A stretch of 64,000 nucleotides of DNA from Nocardia sp. CNY236 (lineage in GTDB: Bacteria; Actinomycetota; Actinomycetes; Mycobacteriales; Mycobacteriaceae). A program made the translations under genes and the position numbers. The stretch is taken from NCBI RefSeq assembly GCF_000482385.1, contig NZ_AXVD01000016.1:62001-126000 (forward strand), read 5' to 3'. Of the stretch, positions 38,185 to 48,958 are shown piece after piece. The notes under the pieces were generated by a model. It saw only the letters and a program-made list of their open reading frames with translations. It did no database searches and had not been told where the DNA came from. Position 1 is the stretch's first letter. Each line of letters starts with the position of its first letter.

Positions 38185-38832
38185 ATGGCTAGGCAAGCGC
38201 GCGCGGAGATAACCCGTGACTCTGTTCTGGCAGGCGCTGCCGATGTCTTTCTACGCTTGGGGTATGCGAACGCGAGCCTGAGCGAGATCATCGCGCAGTC
38301 CAACGTGACCAAGGGCGCCTTGTACTTTCACTTCGGCTCGAAGGAAGAGCTGGCCCGCGCGGTGGTCGACCAGGGCAACGAGCGACTGGTGAGCGCGTGC
38401 CAGGGCTTCTTCGATTCCCGGGTACCGGCGTTGGAAGCGTGTATCGGCATCACCTATGTCGTCGCGGATCTATCGATGAACGACCCGATGGTCGGCGCCA
38501 TGCTCAAGTTGACCCACCAGATCGGCGACTACTGCGGTGCGCAGGGCGAGAATATTGCAAAGACCTGGGGCGACACCTATCGACTGCTCGCCGAGCGGGC
38601 CATTGCCCAAGGCGACTTGCTCCCCGACCTGGAGGCCGAGGTCATCGGGCTGCTGTTGCAGGAGATGGCCGCGGGCGTTCACATCATCGCGGTTGGTACC
38701 GAAACCATCGATCAGGTTGCGGTTCGAATGGAGCGTGCCTGGCACTTCGTTCTTCCCTCGATCGTTCCTTCGGAAAAACTGTCCTACTTCCGCGAGTTCG
38801 CTGCTCGGCGACTGAGCAGATACATCCCCTAG
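38185..38832 (+). CDS. Gamma-butyrolactone-receptor-like TetR regulator
   Basis: This 215-residue TetR-family protein resembles ArpA/ScbR receptors. The HTH opening is [63 protein letters not shown]. The receptor-like core follows: [15 protein letters not shown], the segment around [27 protein letters not shown], and WHFVLPSI. In streptomycetes these receptors repress antibiotic regulators until a butyrolactone binds. No AfsA-type synthase is nearby, so it may be an orphan or pseudo-receptor. A 19-bp tandem duplication covers its last codons and stop. Confidence 0.85.
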   Translation: MARQARAEITRDSVLAGAADVFLRLGYANASLSEIIAQSNVTKGALYFHFGSKEELARAVVDQGNERLVSACQGFFDSRVPALEACIGITYVVADLSMNDPMVGAMLKLTHQIGDYCGAQGENIAKTWGDTYRLLAERAIAQGDLLPDLEAEVIGLLLQEMAAGVHIIAVGTETIDQVAVRMERAWHFVLPSIVPSEKLSYFREFAARRLSRYIP

Positions 38833-38856
38833 CGGCCGATACATCCCCTAGCCGTG
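38819..38856. repeat. 19-bp tandem duplication over a stop codon
   Basis: The unit GATACATCCCCTAGCGGCC is repeated at 38838 with the last bases diverged. It contains the final codons RYIP and the TAG of the receptor-like gene, so the gene end is duplicated head-to-tail. The rest of the 275-bp gap before mfd shows no gene. Confidence 0.8.
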
Positions 38857-39107
38857 GCCCCGTTGCCGGCCGCACCGGTGGTGGCCGGGCGCGTTGCGCG
38901 GGATCTGCGCGGTGTGGGTCGATGTGCCGGGGCGAACTCCGTGTGATCGGTATCCCTGCGGCGGTGTGGCCCCACCGAGACCACAGGGACACCGACACTG
39001 CCCGAGCGAGGACGCAGAACACCAGTGGTGCCGGAGTCGGGGCCGACAGCGGCCCCATTAGACTCGATTGGCCGCTCGAAACGCCCGCTTGTGCTCAGGA
39101 GTTGTCG

Positions 39108-42100
39108 ATGTCCACCCACCGCCCGCCGTTGGCAGGACTGGCCGCCGCGGCCGGTGCCGATTCCTCGCTTCGGACCGTCGCAGAGCTGATCGGCACCACA
39201 TCGGTCGAGTTGGTCGCGCCGGCGGCGGTGCGACCGTTCGTCGCGGCGACGGCCGCGGCTGTGCGGCCGCTGGTGGTGGTCACCGCGACCGGTCGTGAGG
39301 CCGACGACCTGACCGTCGAATTGACCGAGATACTCGGTCCCGCGGTTGCGCAGTTTCCCTCGTGGGAGACGTTGCCGCACGAGCGGCTCTCGCCGGGAGC
39401 GGACACCGTTGGACGCAGACTGGAGGTACTACGCCGGATCGCGCACCCCGACGATCCGCACTATCCGGCGCCGTTGCGGGTGGTGGTCACCACGGTGCGG
39501 TCGTTGATGCAACCGATGGCGGCCGGTTTGGGCGATATCGAGCCGATCGTATTGCAGGTGGGTGCGGAGCTCGACTTCGATGGATTGCTCGTGCGGCTGG
39601 TGGAGTTCGCCTACTCACGGGTCGACATGGTGGGCAAACGCGGTGAGTTCGCGGTGCGCGGAGGAATTCTGGACGTCTTTCCGCCGACCGCGGATCATCC
39701 GGTGCGGGTGGAATTCTGGGGCGACGAGATCACCGATGTGCGGCCGTTCGCTGTCGCCGACCAGCGCTCGTTGCCCGACGTCACGGTGGATGCGATCGTC
39801 GTGGTGCCCTGCCGCGAACTGCTACTCACTGCCGATGTACGCGAGCGCGCTGCCGATGTCGCCGCGAACAACGCGCAGGACGCGGCGTTGGTCGAGATGC
39901 TGGACAAGCTCGTCCAGGGTATCCCGGTCGACGGCATGGAGGCATTGTTGCCGGTATTGCAACCGGGTGAGCTGCGCCTGCTCACCGACGTGCTGCCCGA
40001 AGGTACGCACGTGCTGCTGTGCGACCCGGAGAAGATCCGTACGCGCGCAGCCGACTTGGTCCGTACGGGCGAGGAGTTTCTGGAGGCATCGTGGACCGCG
40101 GCGTCGTTCGGTGGCGCCGCGCCGCTGGGCGGACAAGGCCTGGATCTGGCCGCCTCCGGCTATCGACCGTTGCCGGAGATTCGAGCGGGCGCCGGCCATC
40201 GGGGCCTGCCTTGGTGGACATTGAGCCCTCTGGCCTCCGGCGACAGCGCAGAGGTCGTGCTGCCGGTGCAGCCCGGCCCTGCTGCGCGGGGGTCGGACGA
40301 ATTGGTGGCGACGATGTTCGCCACGTTGCGCGCGCACGTTTCGACCGGTGGTCGGGCGGTTGTGGTCGTCGCGGGACATGGTACGGCGCAACGTATTCTG
40401 GAACGGTTGGCCGACGCCGACGTGCCCGCCACGACGCTCGAGCCCGGGGCCGAACCGGGTCGAGGCGTGGTCGGCGTGTTGTGTGGAGCGCTACACGATG
40501 GACTGATCTTCGCCGACGCCGGATTGGTGATCGTCGCCGAGTCCGATCTCACCGGCAACCGAGTCACCGCGCCGGCGGAGGGCAAGCGCATGCCGGCCAA
40601 GCGCCGCAACCAGGTCGATCCGCTCGCGTTGAACGCCGGTGACATGGTGGTGCACGATCAGCATGGCATCGGCAAGTTCGTCGAGATGATCGAGCGCACT
40701 GTCGGCAATGCCCGCCGTGAGTACCTTGTGATCGAGTACGCGCCGAGCAAGCGTGGTCAGCCCGGTGACCGATTGTTCGTGCCGATGGAGTCGCTCGATC
40801 AGCTGTCGCGCTATGTCGGTGGTGAAATGCCGAGTCTGTCCAAGCTCGGCGGTTCCGACTGGGCCAATACCAAACGCAAGGCGCGCAAAGCCGTCCGTGA
40901 GATCGCCGGCGAACTCGTGCAGCTGTACGCTGCCCGGCAAGCAGCGCCCGGACACGCGTTCGGGCCCGACACTCCGTGGCAACAGGAGATGGAGGACGCG
41001 TTCGCGTTCACCGAGACCGTCGATCAGATGACCGCCATCGCCGAAGTGAAAGCCGATATGGAGAAGCCGGTCCCGATGGACCGGGTAGTGTGCGGCGACG
41101 TCGGCTACGGCAAGACCGAGATCGCGGTGCGTGCGGCGTTCAAGGCGGTGCAGGACGGCCGACAGGTCGTGGTGCTGGTTCCCACGACGTTGCTCGCGCA
41201 GCAACATCTGCAGACGTTCACCGACCGGGTAGCGGGCTTCCCGATGGCGGTGCGCGGCTTGTCCCGGTTCACCGATCCCGCCGAGGCCCGCGCCGTGTTG
41301 GAAGGAATGGCCGACGGTGGGGTCGATATCGTGGTCGGTACTCACCGGCTGTTGCAGACCGGGGTGCGCTGGAAGAATCTCGGTCTCGTCGTGGTCGACG
41401 AGGAACAGCGCTTCGGCGTCGAGCACAAGGAGCACATCAAAGCGCTGCGTACTCATGTCGACGTGCTCACCATGTCGGCGACGCCGATTCCGCGGACGCT
41501 GGAGATGAGTCTGGCCGGCATCCGCGAGATGTCGACCATCCTCACCCCGCCCGAGGAACGCCACCCAGTACTGACCTATGTCGGCTCCTACAGCGACAAG
41601 CAGGTCACCGCGGCCATTCGGCGAGAATTGCTCCGCGACGGCCAGGTGTTCTATGTGCACAATCGGGTGTCGTCGATCGACAAGGCGGCCAAGCGGATTC
41701 GTGATCTGGTTCCGGAGGCGCGGGTGGTCGTCGCGCATGGCCAGATGAACGAAGATGCACTGGAGTCCACCGTGCAGGGCTTCTGGCAGCGTGAGTACGA
41801 CGTGTTGGTGTGCACCACGATCATCGAGACCGGGTTGGACATCTCCAATGCCAACACCTTGATCGTGGAGCGCGCCGACGCGCTCGGGCTGTCGCAGCTG
41901 CACCAGTTGCGCGGTCGAGTCGGCCGCAGCCGAGAACGTGGGTACGCCTACTTCCTGTATCCGCCACAGAAGCCGCTCACCGAGACCGCCTATGACCGAT
42001 TGGCCACTATTTCGCAGAACTCCGATCTCGGTGCGGGGATGGCGGTCGCGATGAAGGACTTGGAGATTCGCGGAGCGGGCAATGTGCTCGGCGCCGAACA

Positions 42101-42719
42101 GTCCGGCCACGTCGCGGGTGTCGGCTTCGACCTCTATGTGCGTCTGGTCGGCGAGGCGGTCGAGGCGTATCGCGCCGCTGCCGACGGCAAGCCGATCACC
42201 ACCGAGGAGATCAAGGAGGTGCGTATCGACTTGCCAGTGGATGCACACATCCCGCCGGACTACATTGCCAGTGATCGCCTCCGCCTGGAGGCATATCGAA
42301 AAATTGCTGCTGCCCAAGGGGATTCGTCACTGGCATTGGTGGTGGAGGAACTCGTCGACCGCTACGGGCCACTACCGGTCGAAGTCGGTCGTCTGGTGTC
42401 GGTGGCCACGCTGCGCCTGCTCGCCCGGGAATACGGGATCACCGACATCGCGGTGACTGGAACGACCTTGAAGATCTCGCCGTTGCAGTTGCCCGATTCC
42501 AAGCAGCTGCGACTCAAGCGGGTCTACCCGTCGGCCGGGTATCGCGCCGCGTCCGGGGTGGTGCAGCTTCCGCTGCCGCGGGTGCACGACAGCGTCGGAG
42601 CCGACCGGGTTCGCGATGTGGTGCTGCTGCAGTTCATTGCCGACTTGCTGCTGGCCTTGGACGGAAAGGCGCAGGGTGCAGTGGATCTCACCGTCGCCGC
42701 CGAGTTGGCGCCCCGATGA
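39108..42719 (+). CDS. mfd: Transcription-repair coupling factor Mfd
   Basis: Mfd displaces RNA polymerase stalled at lesions and recruits UvrA. The 1203-residue protein has the UvrB-homology region ([36 protein letters not shown]), the RNAP-interaction domain ([17 protein letters not shown]), and RecG-like helicase motifs: [16 protein letters not shown] (Walker A), [11 protein letters not shown] (DEEQ), [13 protein letters not shown] and [16 protein letters not shown]. The C-terminal TRCF domain follows ([14 protein letters not shown]). ATG 39108 has AGGAG in front; the frame extends upstream across the receptor-like gene but is not coding there. It overlaps mazG by 4 bp. Confidence 0.97.
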   Translation: MSTHRPPLAGLAAAAGADSSLRTVAELIGTTSVELVAPAAVRPFVAATAAAVRPLVVVTATGREADDLTVELTEILGPAVAQFPSWETLPHERLSPGADTVGRRLEVLRRIAHPDDPHYPAPLRVVVTTVRSLMQPMAAGLGDIEPIVLQVGAELDFDGLLVRLVEFAYSRVDMVGKRGEFAVRGGILDVFPPTADHPVRVEFWGDEITDVRPFAVADQRSLPDVTVDAIVVVPCRELLLTADVRERAADVAANNAQDAALVEMLDKLVQGIPVDGMEALLPVLQPGELRLLTDVLPEGTHVLLCDPEKIRTRAADLVRTGEEFLEASWTAASFGGAAPLGGQGLDLAASGYRPLPEIRAGAGHRGLPWWTLSPLASGDSAEVVLPVQPGPAARGSDELVATMFATLRAHVSTGGRAVVVVAGHGTAQRILERLADADVPATTLEPGAEPGRGVVGVLCGALHDGLIFADAGLVIVAESDLTGNRVTAPAEGKRMPAKRRNQVDPLALNAGDMVVHDQHGIGKFVEMIERTVGNARREYLVIEYAPSKRGQPGDRLFVPMESLDQLSRYVGGEMPSLSKLGGSDWANTKRKARKAVREIAGELVQLYAARQAAPGHAFGPDTPWQQEMEDAFAFTETVDQMTAIAEVKADMEKPVPMDRVVCGDVGYGKTEIAVRAAFKAVQDGRQVVVLVPTTLLAQQHLQTFTDRVAGFPMAVRGLSRFTDPAEARAVLEGMADGGVDIVVGTHRLLQTGVRWKNLGLVVVDEEQRFGVEHKEHIKALRTHVDVLTMSATPIPRTLEMSLAGIREMSTILTPPEERHPVLTYVGSYSDKQVTAAIRRELLRDGQVFYVHNRVSSIDKAAKRIRDLVPEARVVVAHGQMNEDALESTVQGFWQREYDVLVCTTIIETGLDISNANTLIVERADALGLSQLHQLRGRVGRSRERGYAYFLYPPQKPLTETAYDRLATISQNSDLGAGMAVAMKDLEIRGAGNVLGAEQSGHVAGVGFDLYVRLVGEAVEAYRAAADGKPITTEEIKEVRIDLPVDAHIPPDYIASDRLRLEAYRKIAAAQGDSSLALVVEELVDRYGPLPVEVGRLVSVATLRLLAREYGITDIAVTGTTLKISPLQLPDSKQLRLKRVYPSAGYRAASGVVQLPLPRVHDSVGADRVRDVVLLQFIADLLLALDGKAQGAVDLTVAAELAPR

Positions 42720-43519
42720 GCGCGATGGACCGGGACGTCTCCGTGCTACGTGCGGCGCGACACCGTGCGGCGCAGCGGGCGGCGCACAGTGGGCAGGGCG
42801 CTGCTGTGCCGGATGAGCCACCGGCTGTGGGAGTCGATTCGGCCGCGATCGCGGCCGGCCTGGCCGAAGCCGTCCAGGTGATGGACCGCCTCTGGCAATT
42901 CGGCGGGTGGGAGGTCACCCAGACCCACGAGTCGCTCCGGCCGTATCTGCTGGAGGAGACCTACGAGTTGCTCGATGCCATCCAGCACGACGACGTGGAG
43001 ACGATCCAGGAAGAACTCGGTGACCTGCTGCTGCAGGTGCTCTTCCACTCCCGGATCGCCGAGGCCGCAGGGGAATTCACGGTCGACGACGTTGCCGCCG
43101 CCTTGGTCGCCAAGTTGGTCGATCGTAGTCCCCTTCTCGACGTCGAGCCCGATCCGCACGCCTCGGTGGAGGATAAGGTCGCCGCGCAGGAACAGGCGTG
43201 GGAGGAACGCAAATCCGCGGAGAAGTCCCGGCGCTCCTGTCTGGACGGAATCGCCATGGCCCAACCGGCACTGGCGCTGGCCGAGAAGATCATCTCGCGC
43301 AGCGCCAGCGCCGGGCTACCTGTCGACCTGATCCCCGAAGCGCTGCACGTCGTGCGACTCGGCGGACCGGACAGCGCCGAGGACCGGCTGCGCAGGGCGA
43401 CGGTCACCTTCGCCGCGGCTATTCGCGCGGCCGAGGACTCCGCAGAGGCAGATCGCGGGCAACGCCTTCCGCTGTCGGCGCAGGATTGGCGCGCCTTCTG
43501 GCCTGGTAGTGGCAGGTAG
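42716..43519 (+). CDS. mazG: MazG-family nucleoside triphosphate pyrophosphohydrolase
   Basis: MazG hydrolyses (d)NTPs to monophosphates and PPi and removes oxidised nucleotides. The 267-residue protein has the helical metal-binding site [10 protein letters not shown]...[23 protein letters not shown] and a second half typical of the long mycobacterial form. Its ATG overlaps the mfd stop as ATGA, so translation is coupled. In mycobacteria lpqU and eno follow; here a 14.8-kb accessory segment intervenes. Confidence 0.93.
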   Translation: MSAMDRDVSVLRAARHRAAQRAAHSGQGAAVPDEPPAVGVDSAAIAAGLAEAVQVMDRLWQFGGWEVTQTHESLRPYLLEETYELLDAIQHDDVETIQEELGDLLLQVLFHSRIAEAAGEFTVDDVAAALVAKLVDRSPLLDVEPDPHASVEDKVAAQEQAWEERKSAEKSRRSCLDGIAMAQPALALAEKIISRSASAGLPVDLIPEALHVVRLGGPDSAEDRLRRATVTFAAAIRAAEDSAEADRGQRLPLSAQDWRAFWPGSGR

Positions 43520-43547
43520 AGCGTGTTGTTCCCGAGTCCGGCGGCCT

Positions 43548-44123
43548 TCAGACATTGACGCCGTAGTCACGGGCGATTCCCGCGAGTCCGGACGCGTAGC
43601 CTTGGCCGATGGCGCGGAATCGCCATTCGTCGTTGTAGCGGTACAGCTCGCCGAAGACCATGGCGGTTTCGGTGGACGCGTCTTCGGTGAGGTCGTAGCG
43701 GGCCAGTTCTGTTCCGGTGGTGGCGTCGACGACGCGGATATAGGCATTACGGATCTGGCCGAAGGACTGGCGGCGGGCGTCGGCGTCGTGGATCGACACC
43801 GGAAAGAAGATGTTCGTGATCGTCGGTGGTGTTGCCGTCAGGTCGACATTGATCGTCTCGTCGTCACCGTCGCCAACGCCGGTGAGGTTGTCACCGGTGT
43901 GTTCGATGGACCCTTCGGGCGACCGCAGATTGTTGTAGAAGACGAAGTGCTGATCGGACAGCACCTTCAGGTTCGACCCACATGCGAGCGCGCTGGCGTC
44001 GAGGTCGTAGTCGGCGCCGCTGGTCGTGCGCACATCCCAGCCCAGACCCACCGCTACCGCGGTGAGATCGACCGACTGCTTGGACAGCGAAACGTTGCCG
44101 CCTTTGGCCAATGTGACGCTCAT
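43548..44123 (-). CDS. TerD-family stress protein
   Basis: The 191-residue TerD/CABP-type protein opens MSVTLAKGGNVSLSK and has GLGWDVR, DYDLDASALA and the calcium-binding DNLTGVGDGDDETINVDL region, plus the conserved RNAYIRVVD and LARYDLTEDASTETAMVFGELYR. TerD proteins bind Ca2+ and are linked to tellurite and general stress resistance. It is a single copy without the rest of the ter set. It converges with mazG. Confidence 0.93.
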   Translation of the reverse strand: MSVTLAKGGNVSLSKQSVDLTAVAVGLGWDVRTTSGADYDLDASALACGSNLKVLSDQHFVFYNNLRSPEGSIEHTGDNLTGVGDGDDETINVDLTATPPTITNIFFPVSIHDADARRQSFGQIRNAYIRVVDATTGTELARYDLTEDASTETAMVFGELYRYNDEWRFRAIGQGYASGLAGIARDYGVNV

Positions 44124-44190
44124 GATCCCCTTCCACGCGGCACCGTCGTGCCGCAGATCTTTCGTGTAAACCGGAAACGGTGTCTCGATG

Positions 44191-44721
44191 CTATGCCCGG
44201 CCCTGCGCCGGCTGGTTCTGCGCCGGCTGGTTCTGCGCCGCCTGGTTCTGCGACCAGGACCGCAACGTGTTCACTCGACTGCGCAATCCGCGCAACTCAC
44301 TTTCGTCGTCGAGTACCGTGCGCTGAATTCCCTTCGTGACCGCGAAAGCCGACTGCCGGTGGTCGTCGATTGCGTCGATGTCGATGCGAACGGCCACGTA
44401 ATCCTCGGCGGAAGGCATCTGCTCGGCGATGACGCGTGCGGTACCCCGAGCGCACAGCGCCACGTCGCCGCCGCCGAGGATCAGCAGCGCCACCTCGGGA
44501 CGCTCGCGTAGCCGAGCCAGCGAGCCGCGGTTGGACTTCAGGCTGATCAAGATCTGTCGGTCGCCGGCCCGCACCGGCCACGACACCGGAATTGCATGCG
44601 GCGTCGGATCGGTCGTCACCAGCACCCCGATCGTCTCCAGCGGCCATTCCGGGAGCGTATCCAGTTCGGGATGATTCGTCACGTCGGGTCGACGGGGGGT
44701 GGGGCGGGCTCCGACTGCCAT
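44191..44721 (-). CDS. PPOX-fold (pyridoxamine 5'-phosphate oxidase-like) protein
   Basis: The 176-residue split-barrel flavoprotein-type protein has LPEWPLETIGVLVTTDPTPHAIPVSW, ILISLKSNRGSLARLRERPEVALLILG and the F420/FMN-binding layout of actinobacterial PPOX proteins. These usually bind F420, FMN or haem; the cofactor is not determined by these residues. The C-terminus is extended by a Gln-Ala-Pro repeat (AAQNQPAQNQPAQ) encoded by 15-bp DNA repeats. ATG 44721 is preferred to the longer 44763 frame. Confidence 0.75.
   Translation of the reverse strand: MAVGARPTPRRPDVTNHPELDTLPEWPLETIGVLVTTDPTPHAIPVSWPVRAGDRQILISLKSNRGSLARLRERPEVALLILGGGDVALCARGTARVIAEQMPSAEDYVAVRIDIDAIDDHRQSAFAVTKGIQRTVLDDESELRGLRSRVNTLRSWSQNQAAQNQPAQNQPAQGRA
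44212..44256. repeat. 15-bp tandem repeat within the PPOX gene 3' end
   Basis: Three 15-bp units begin CTGGTTCTGCG and end CCGG, CCGC or ACCA. They encode repeated NQ(A/P)AQ residues in the C-terminal tail of the PPOX protein. The repeat is in frame, so copy-number change would alter tail length without a frameshift. Confidence 0.85.
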
Positions 44722-44852
44722 CTTCGTCACCTCATCGGTCGTCGCGCGCGGTGGGCCGACCACGCTGCTAGCAGTCTAAGGTGTTGCGCGGCTTGTCTGC
44801 TGGGACTGCACCTGGTTGTCCGAACTTCGCCTGGTGCTCGTCGTCGGACAGG

Positions 44853-45602
44853 TCAGGCCTTCATGCAGTCGATCAACAGGGCGATCGGATTGTCCATGAA
44901 CTCGCGCCAGTATCGCTTGTTCTCGACGGTCTGGGAGCCGGGATCGAGTTGAAGTGGATGAATCCGAAAATCGCGAAAGCCCGCGTCGTGGAATGTCGGT
45001 TCGAACGCGTCGAGGGGCAGATAGTAGTTTTCGATCTCCAATTCGGTGTCACCGAGATCGATGGTCCACCGGATCGGGGCGCCCTCGTAGACGTGGTCCA
45101 TCAGCGTCATCCGCAATCCGTATTTGCGATAGTCCGGCGGTGGTCTGAAGAAGTACACTTCGGGATTCGACGTCAGGGTGACGAAGCGACCTCCAGGGCG
45201 CAGCCAGGATGCTATGCCCCGACACATGCGGGCCAGCTCCGCGCGACTATCGGCGTAACTCAGAAGCCAGGCCGACACCGCGACGTCGAAATCGCGCTGT
45301 GGCCCGATCGTCCGGGTGTCGCAGACGCGGTAGTCGATACCGAGCGGATCAGACTCCTCCTGCGCACGCGCCATGTCGATCATGCGTTCGGAGATATCGA
45401 TACCGACCACGGTCGCGGCATCGGCGCGGCGCAGCCGCCGGGTGAAGTATCCCTCGCCGCACGCGATGTCCACTACCTTCTTGCCGCTGATATCCCCGAC
45501 CAGCGAGAGCAGGGAGTATTCCTCGACCAGTGAGCGCCATGGGTGCTGTTTGGCCTGCTGATAGTGGTCGGCGACGTGGCCTGAGTCGTAATTCGTGCCC
45601 AT
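44853..45602 (-). CDS. Class I SAM-dependent methyltransferase
   Basis: The 249-residue methyltransferase has motif I VVDIACGEGYFTRRL, motif II VVGIDISERMIDMAR and ADSRAELARMCRGIASWLRPGGRF. It resembles small-molecule methyltransferases, but the acceptor is unknown. ATG 45602 is the start closest to conserved sequence; the frame opens to 45671. It is a single gene transcribed away from the Stealth gene. Confidence 0.82.
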   Translation of the reverse strand: MGTNYDSGHVADHYQQAKQHPWRSLVEEYSLLSLVGDISGKKVVDIACGEGYFTRRLRRADAATVVGIDISERMIDMARAQEESDPLGIDYRVCDTRTIGPQRDFDVAVSAWLLSYADSRAELARMCRGIASWLRPGGRFVTLTSNPEVYFFRPPPDYRKYGLRMTLMDHVYEGAPIRWTIDLGDTELEIENYYLPLDAFEPTFHDAGFRDFRIHPLQLDPGSQTVENKRYWREFMDNPIALLIDCMKA

Positions 45603-46132
45603 CTCGGTCTCGCTTCGGCCGATCGGTACTCGTCCAGTGTATCGAGAATTGTCCCGGTTGAAATGGCACATGGACGTATCGGGACGCGAGGCGGTCCCGG
45701 GCGCGACAGCGGGGACGATCTACGTCGTTTGACGGAATGTAACCGACGTTGCATCATGCGTAGAGGCGCCCGATTCATCGGACACGCCACATTTCGGCCG
45801 GCGAATGCCGTCCGGGACCGTCGTAGCGGCCATATGACCGCTACCGACCCTTTTGTCGCGCACCGACCAGTGCAGCGTCTTCGTCCATGACGATTCTGTC
45901 TCGACGCCCCCGGCGTCCGGCCGTGAGTGAGGTGAAAACGAAATGGTCCACCAGTCGTCCGCATACCAGGAGACCACATCGTCGTACCCCCGCTACGGCA
46001 CCATTCCCCATCCCTGAACGGCACCGCGCTGGGCGTGGGCCGCATGTCGATGCCACCGCACCGACGCGATCGCGGCTCTACCCAGCGCACCGAACGGCAC
46101 GACACCGGTGGACAGACGAAGTGGAGACAGTC
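45603..46132. other. 530-bp divergent gap with no supported gene
   Basis: Between the methyltransferase start and the Stealth start I see no recognisable gene, RNA or repeat. The Stealth frame is open back to an ATG at 45887, but the 82 residues so added (Arg/Pro/Thr-rich, no Stealth similarity) look non-coding and lack a ribosome site. The gap may carry promoters for both genes. Confidence 0.6.
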
Positions 46133-47596
46133 ATGGCTGGCAACGCAGCGACCGACTCGGGGGCAATAGAAGTGGTGACGCGGCCCACGGTGAGCAATCT
46201 CGCCGTGTCTGCCGCAACGATCGACGATCTCGGGTACTTGCGTGCCGAATTGGCGGCGGCGGAGGTGCCGTTCCTGCTGGTGCGCGACGGCGGGCAGCGT
46301 GTGGTGCTCGCCGCCGACGCGGCGTACCGACCGATTGTGCGCCGGGTGATCGCGACGGCCATGTCCGCCGGCTTCTCGTGTGTGCACCTGCAGCACAATG
46401 TGTTCCGGCTCGGGCGCGACCGCGACCCGGTGCATCATGTCGATCTGGAATTGTGGGAATACCGCGGGGGCGTGGTGAGGTGTCCGCGCCCGAACGCACT
46501 GACCCGCCGAGTTTTCGATGTCGCCGATATCCGGCGCACCCGGGTGCGGCTTTTCGACCGGAATTGGCCCACCCTGGTGGACATGTTCGCGCCGCATACC
46601 GGCGACGTCGGATTCGATATCGACGTGGTGTTTTCCTGGGTCGATGGCTCCGATCCCGATTTCCGCGCACGGCGGGCCGGAATGCTCGCCCAGACGGTCG
46701 TGGGTGAGGGCGATGACGCCGACGCCAGAATCCGGCAGGTCGGCGAGTTGAGGTATGCCCTGCGGTCGGTCTACAAGAACGCGCCTTGGATTCGCCGGAT
46801 CTTCATTGCGACCGATTCCACACCGCCGGCGTGGCTGGTGGCCCATCCGAAGGTAACCGTCGTGCGCGCGGCGGATCACTTCCGCGGAACAGCGGGGTTG
46901 CCGGTTTTCAATTCCCACGCAGTGGAAGCGCAGTTGCACCATATCGCGGGACTCAGCGAACACTTCGTGTACTCCAACGACGACATGTTCTTCGCTCGGC
47001 CGGTGCGACCGTCGATGTTCTTCACCCCCGGCGGGGTGAGCCGGTTCATCGAGGCGGATACCAGGATCGGTCCGGGGCGCACCCATGCGCGTCGCAGCGG
47101 TTTCGAAAATGCCGCTCGAGTGAATCGGATGCTGCTGGCCGAGCGTTTCGGCTGTGTCATCACGCGGCACTTGGAGCACACACCGGTGCCGTTGCGTCGC
47201 AGTGTGCTCCAGGAGATGGAAGAAGAATTCGCCGCCGATTTCGCTCGCACGAGCTCGAGCCGTTTCCGGGCGGCGTCCGATATCTCGGTCACCAATTCGC
47301 TGTATCACTATTATGCGTTGCTGACCGGTCGTGCAGCGCCACAGGAGGTGGCGAGAACGCGCTATGTGGACACGACCAGTCGCGCCGGACTCGCGATGCT
47401 GAGTGGATTGGCCCAGCACCGCGACGTCGACTTCTTCTGCCTCAACGATGGCAGTTTCCCCGAGGTGGCCGAAGCCGAGCGGGTACGGGCCGTCTCGGCA
47501 TTTCTCGCCGACTACTATCCGGATCCCGCACCGTGGGAGCGGCTCAGCGCACCGCCTCGTCATCCGATTCCGGAGCCGACACCGGGCGTCGCATGA
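46133..47596 (+). CDS. Stealth-family sugar-phosphate transferase
   Basis: This 487-residue Stealth protein, a family of hexose-1-phosphate transferases that includes capsule polymerases and human GNPTAB, has conserved regions in order. These are [15 protein letters not shown] (CR1, about residue 160), [30 protein letters not shown] (CR2), [32 protein letters not shown] (CR2/CR3) and a C-terminal DFFCLND. It probably joins phosphosugars into a cell-surface polymer or decoration. ATG 46133 follows GTGGAG. Its 3' end overlaps the convergent phosphodiesterase by 53 bp. It lies in the accessory island. Confidence 0.9.
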   Translation: MAGNAATDSGAIEVVTRPTVSNLAVSAATIDDLGYLRAELAAAEVPFLLVRDGGQRVVLAADAAYRPIVRRVIATAMSAGFSCVHLQHNVFRLGRDRDPVHHVDLELWEYRGGVVRCPRPNALTRRVFDVADIRRTRVRLFDRNWPTLVDMFAPHTGDVGFDIDVVFSWVDGSDPDFRARRAGMLAQTVVGEGDDADARIRQVGELRYALRSVYKNAPWIRRIFIATDSTPPAWLVAHPKVTVVRAADHFRGTAGLPVFNSHAVEAQLHHIAGLSEHFVYSNDDMFFARPVRPSMFFTPGGVSRFIEADTRIGPGRTHARRSGFENAARVNRMLLAERFGCVITRHLEHTPVPLRRSVLQEMEEEFAADFARTSSSRFRAASDISVTNSLYHYYALLTGRAAPQEVARTRYVDTTSRAGLAMLSGLAQHRDVDFFCLNDGSFPEVAEAERVRAVSAFLADYYPDPAPWERLSAPPRHPIPEPTPGVA

Positions 47597-48497
47597 CCCG
47601 CGGAATCCGGCTGGCCGATGGGATCACGATGCCTTCGTCGGCCAGCCGCCGTCGCGCCTGTTCTGGAGTGGCCGAGGCGCCGACCGTCTCGCCCCGGTCG
47701 ATGGGGACCACCGAATGCACCACGGTCTCGGGGTAGATGTGGACGTAGTTGAATGTCTGCGCCGCGTCGCGGCCGCGCAACCCGCCGTGGGCCACACCGA
47801 GGTCTTGGCTGTAGCAGCTCGCCGACGCCACCGATACCGGAATCCCCGCGAACATCGCGCTGGTGGAGAAGTGTAGGTGTCCGGCGAGGATGGCGCGCAC
47901 GTCGCTGCCGTCGAGTGCGGCGGCCAGCTTGTGCTGATCGCGCAACTCCACGATGACGGCCAGATCGAGCACACAGGGCACCGGTGGGTGATGCATCGCG
48001 AGAATGGTGCCGAAGGGGGCCGGTTCGGCCAAGATCGTGGCCAGCCACTGCAATTGATCGTCGGAGATCTCCCCGTGGTGTTCGCCGGGTACCGAGGTGT
48101 CCAAGGCGATGATGCGCAGGCCGTCGATCAGATGCACGCGGTCCAGCGGGGACAGTGCGGGGGGCTCGCCGAGTAGTCGGTCCCGCAGGGCGCCGCGATC
48201 GTCGTGGTTTCCGCCGAGCCAGACCACGGGGGCCTGCACGGTATTGGCAAATGGCTCGACAATGGATTTCAGCTTGGTGTACGCGGCTGGTTCTCCGCGG
48301 TCGGTGAGGTCGCCGGTGAACACGATGGCGGTCGGTCGAATCCGGCTGGCCGCGGCGTGGTCGAGGAGTTCGCGCAGGCGCAGATCGGCATCGACATCGC
48401 CGTAGAGCGGGTCTCGTCCCGCGACGAGATGGGTATCGCTGAAGTGGAACAGCACATGATCGGGACGGGGGTGCTCCGCGACTCTGGTTGTGGGCAC
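47544..48497 (-). CDS. Rv0805-like cyclic nucleotide phosphodiesterase
   Basis: This class III cyclic-nucleotide phosphodiesterase (317 residues) of the calcineurin-like metallophosphoesterase fold shows metal motifs [27 protein letters not shown] and GHLHFSTSA. The pattern [18 protein letters not shown]...[21 protein letters not shown] is very close to M. tuberculosis Rv0805, which hydrolyses cAMP, cGMP and cyclic 2',3'-nucleotides. The GTG at 48497 places AEHPRPD after six residues, as in Rv0805 from memory. It is convergent with the Stealth gene, overlapping by 53 bp. Confidence 0.88.
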   Translation of the reverse strand: MPTTRVAEHPRPDHVLFHFSDTHLVAGRDPLYGDVDADLRLRELLDHAAASRIRPTAIVFTGDLTDRGEPAAYTKLKSIVEPFANTVQAPVVWLGGNHDDRGALRDRLLGEPPALSPLDRVHLIDGLRIIALDTSVPGEHHGEISDDQLQWLATILAEPAPFGTILAMHHPPVPCVLDLAVIVELRDQHKLAAALDGSDVRAILAGHLHFSTSAMFAGIPVSVASASCYSQDLGVAHGGLRGRDAAQTFNYVHIYPETVVHSVVPIDRGETVGASATPEQARRRLADEGIVIPSASRIPRVMRRPVSAPESDDEAVR

Positions 48498-48595
48498 CGC
48501 ACAGACCATCCCTCCCGGCGATACATCCGCCACCGATGTGGTTCACCGTCAGGATAGCGTCGGCGCCCGGTCGGCGCCCGAGCAGCGATGTGGGT

Positions 48596-48958
48596 TCAGT
48601 TCCGAATGACATCGGCGATGGTGCTGCCGGTGAAGTAGGCGCCGAGGCCCGCGCCGAGTGTGCCCAGCAGGTTGGCGAGGGCATAGATGCGGGCGCCAGT
48701 GCCGGCCAGCTGCAGGGTTTCGTAGCTGAAGGTGCTGTAGGTGGTCAAGGCCCCGCACAGGCCGGTGCCGACCAGTAGTTGCACATGGGTGCTGCTCGAC
48801 GCGCCGGCGAGGACGCCGAGGACGAAGCTACCGATGACATTGACGGTGAAGGTTCCCCAGGGGAACACCGTGTCGTGGCGGGACTGCACCGCCCGATCGG
48901 TGACGTAGCGCAGGGTCGCGCCCACCATGCCGCCGATCACCACGAGCAGCCACGTCAT
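48596..48958 (-). CDS. crcB: Fluoride ion channel subunit CrcB/FEX
   Basis: The 120-residue Fluc-type channel subunit has four predicted helices. Signatures are [48 protein letters not shown] and the C-terminal [11 protein letters not shown] segment. Fluc channels export fluoride as dual-topology dimers. Here two different subunits are encoded, which suggests a heterodimer. It is last of three overlapping genes: crcB, DUF190, crcB. Confidence 0.94.
   Translation of the reverse strand: MTWLLVVIGGMVGATLRYVTDRAVQSRHDTVFPWGTFTVNVIGSFVLGVLAGASSSTHVQLLVGTGLCGALTTYSTFSYETLQLAGTGARIYALANLLGTLGAGLGAYFTGSTIADVIRN

Noticed and set aside
40491..42317. Long open frame (about 600 codons) antisense to mfd
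   Set aside because: It mirrors mfd codon positions in a GC-rich gene and has no recognisable motif or ribosome site.
43548..44123. A full tellurite-resistance operon
   Set aside because: Only one terD homologue is present, with no terA, terB, terC or terE beside it.
45887..46132. N-terminal extension of the Stealth protein
   Set aside because: The 82 extra residues are Arg/Pro-rich and unlike the family, while ATG 46133 has a ribosome site.
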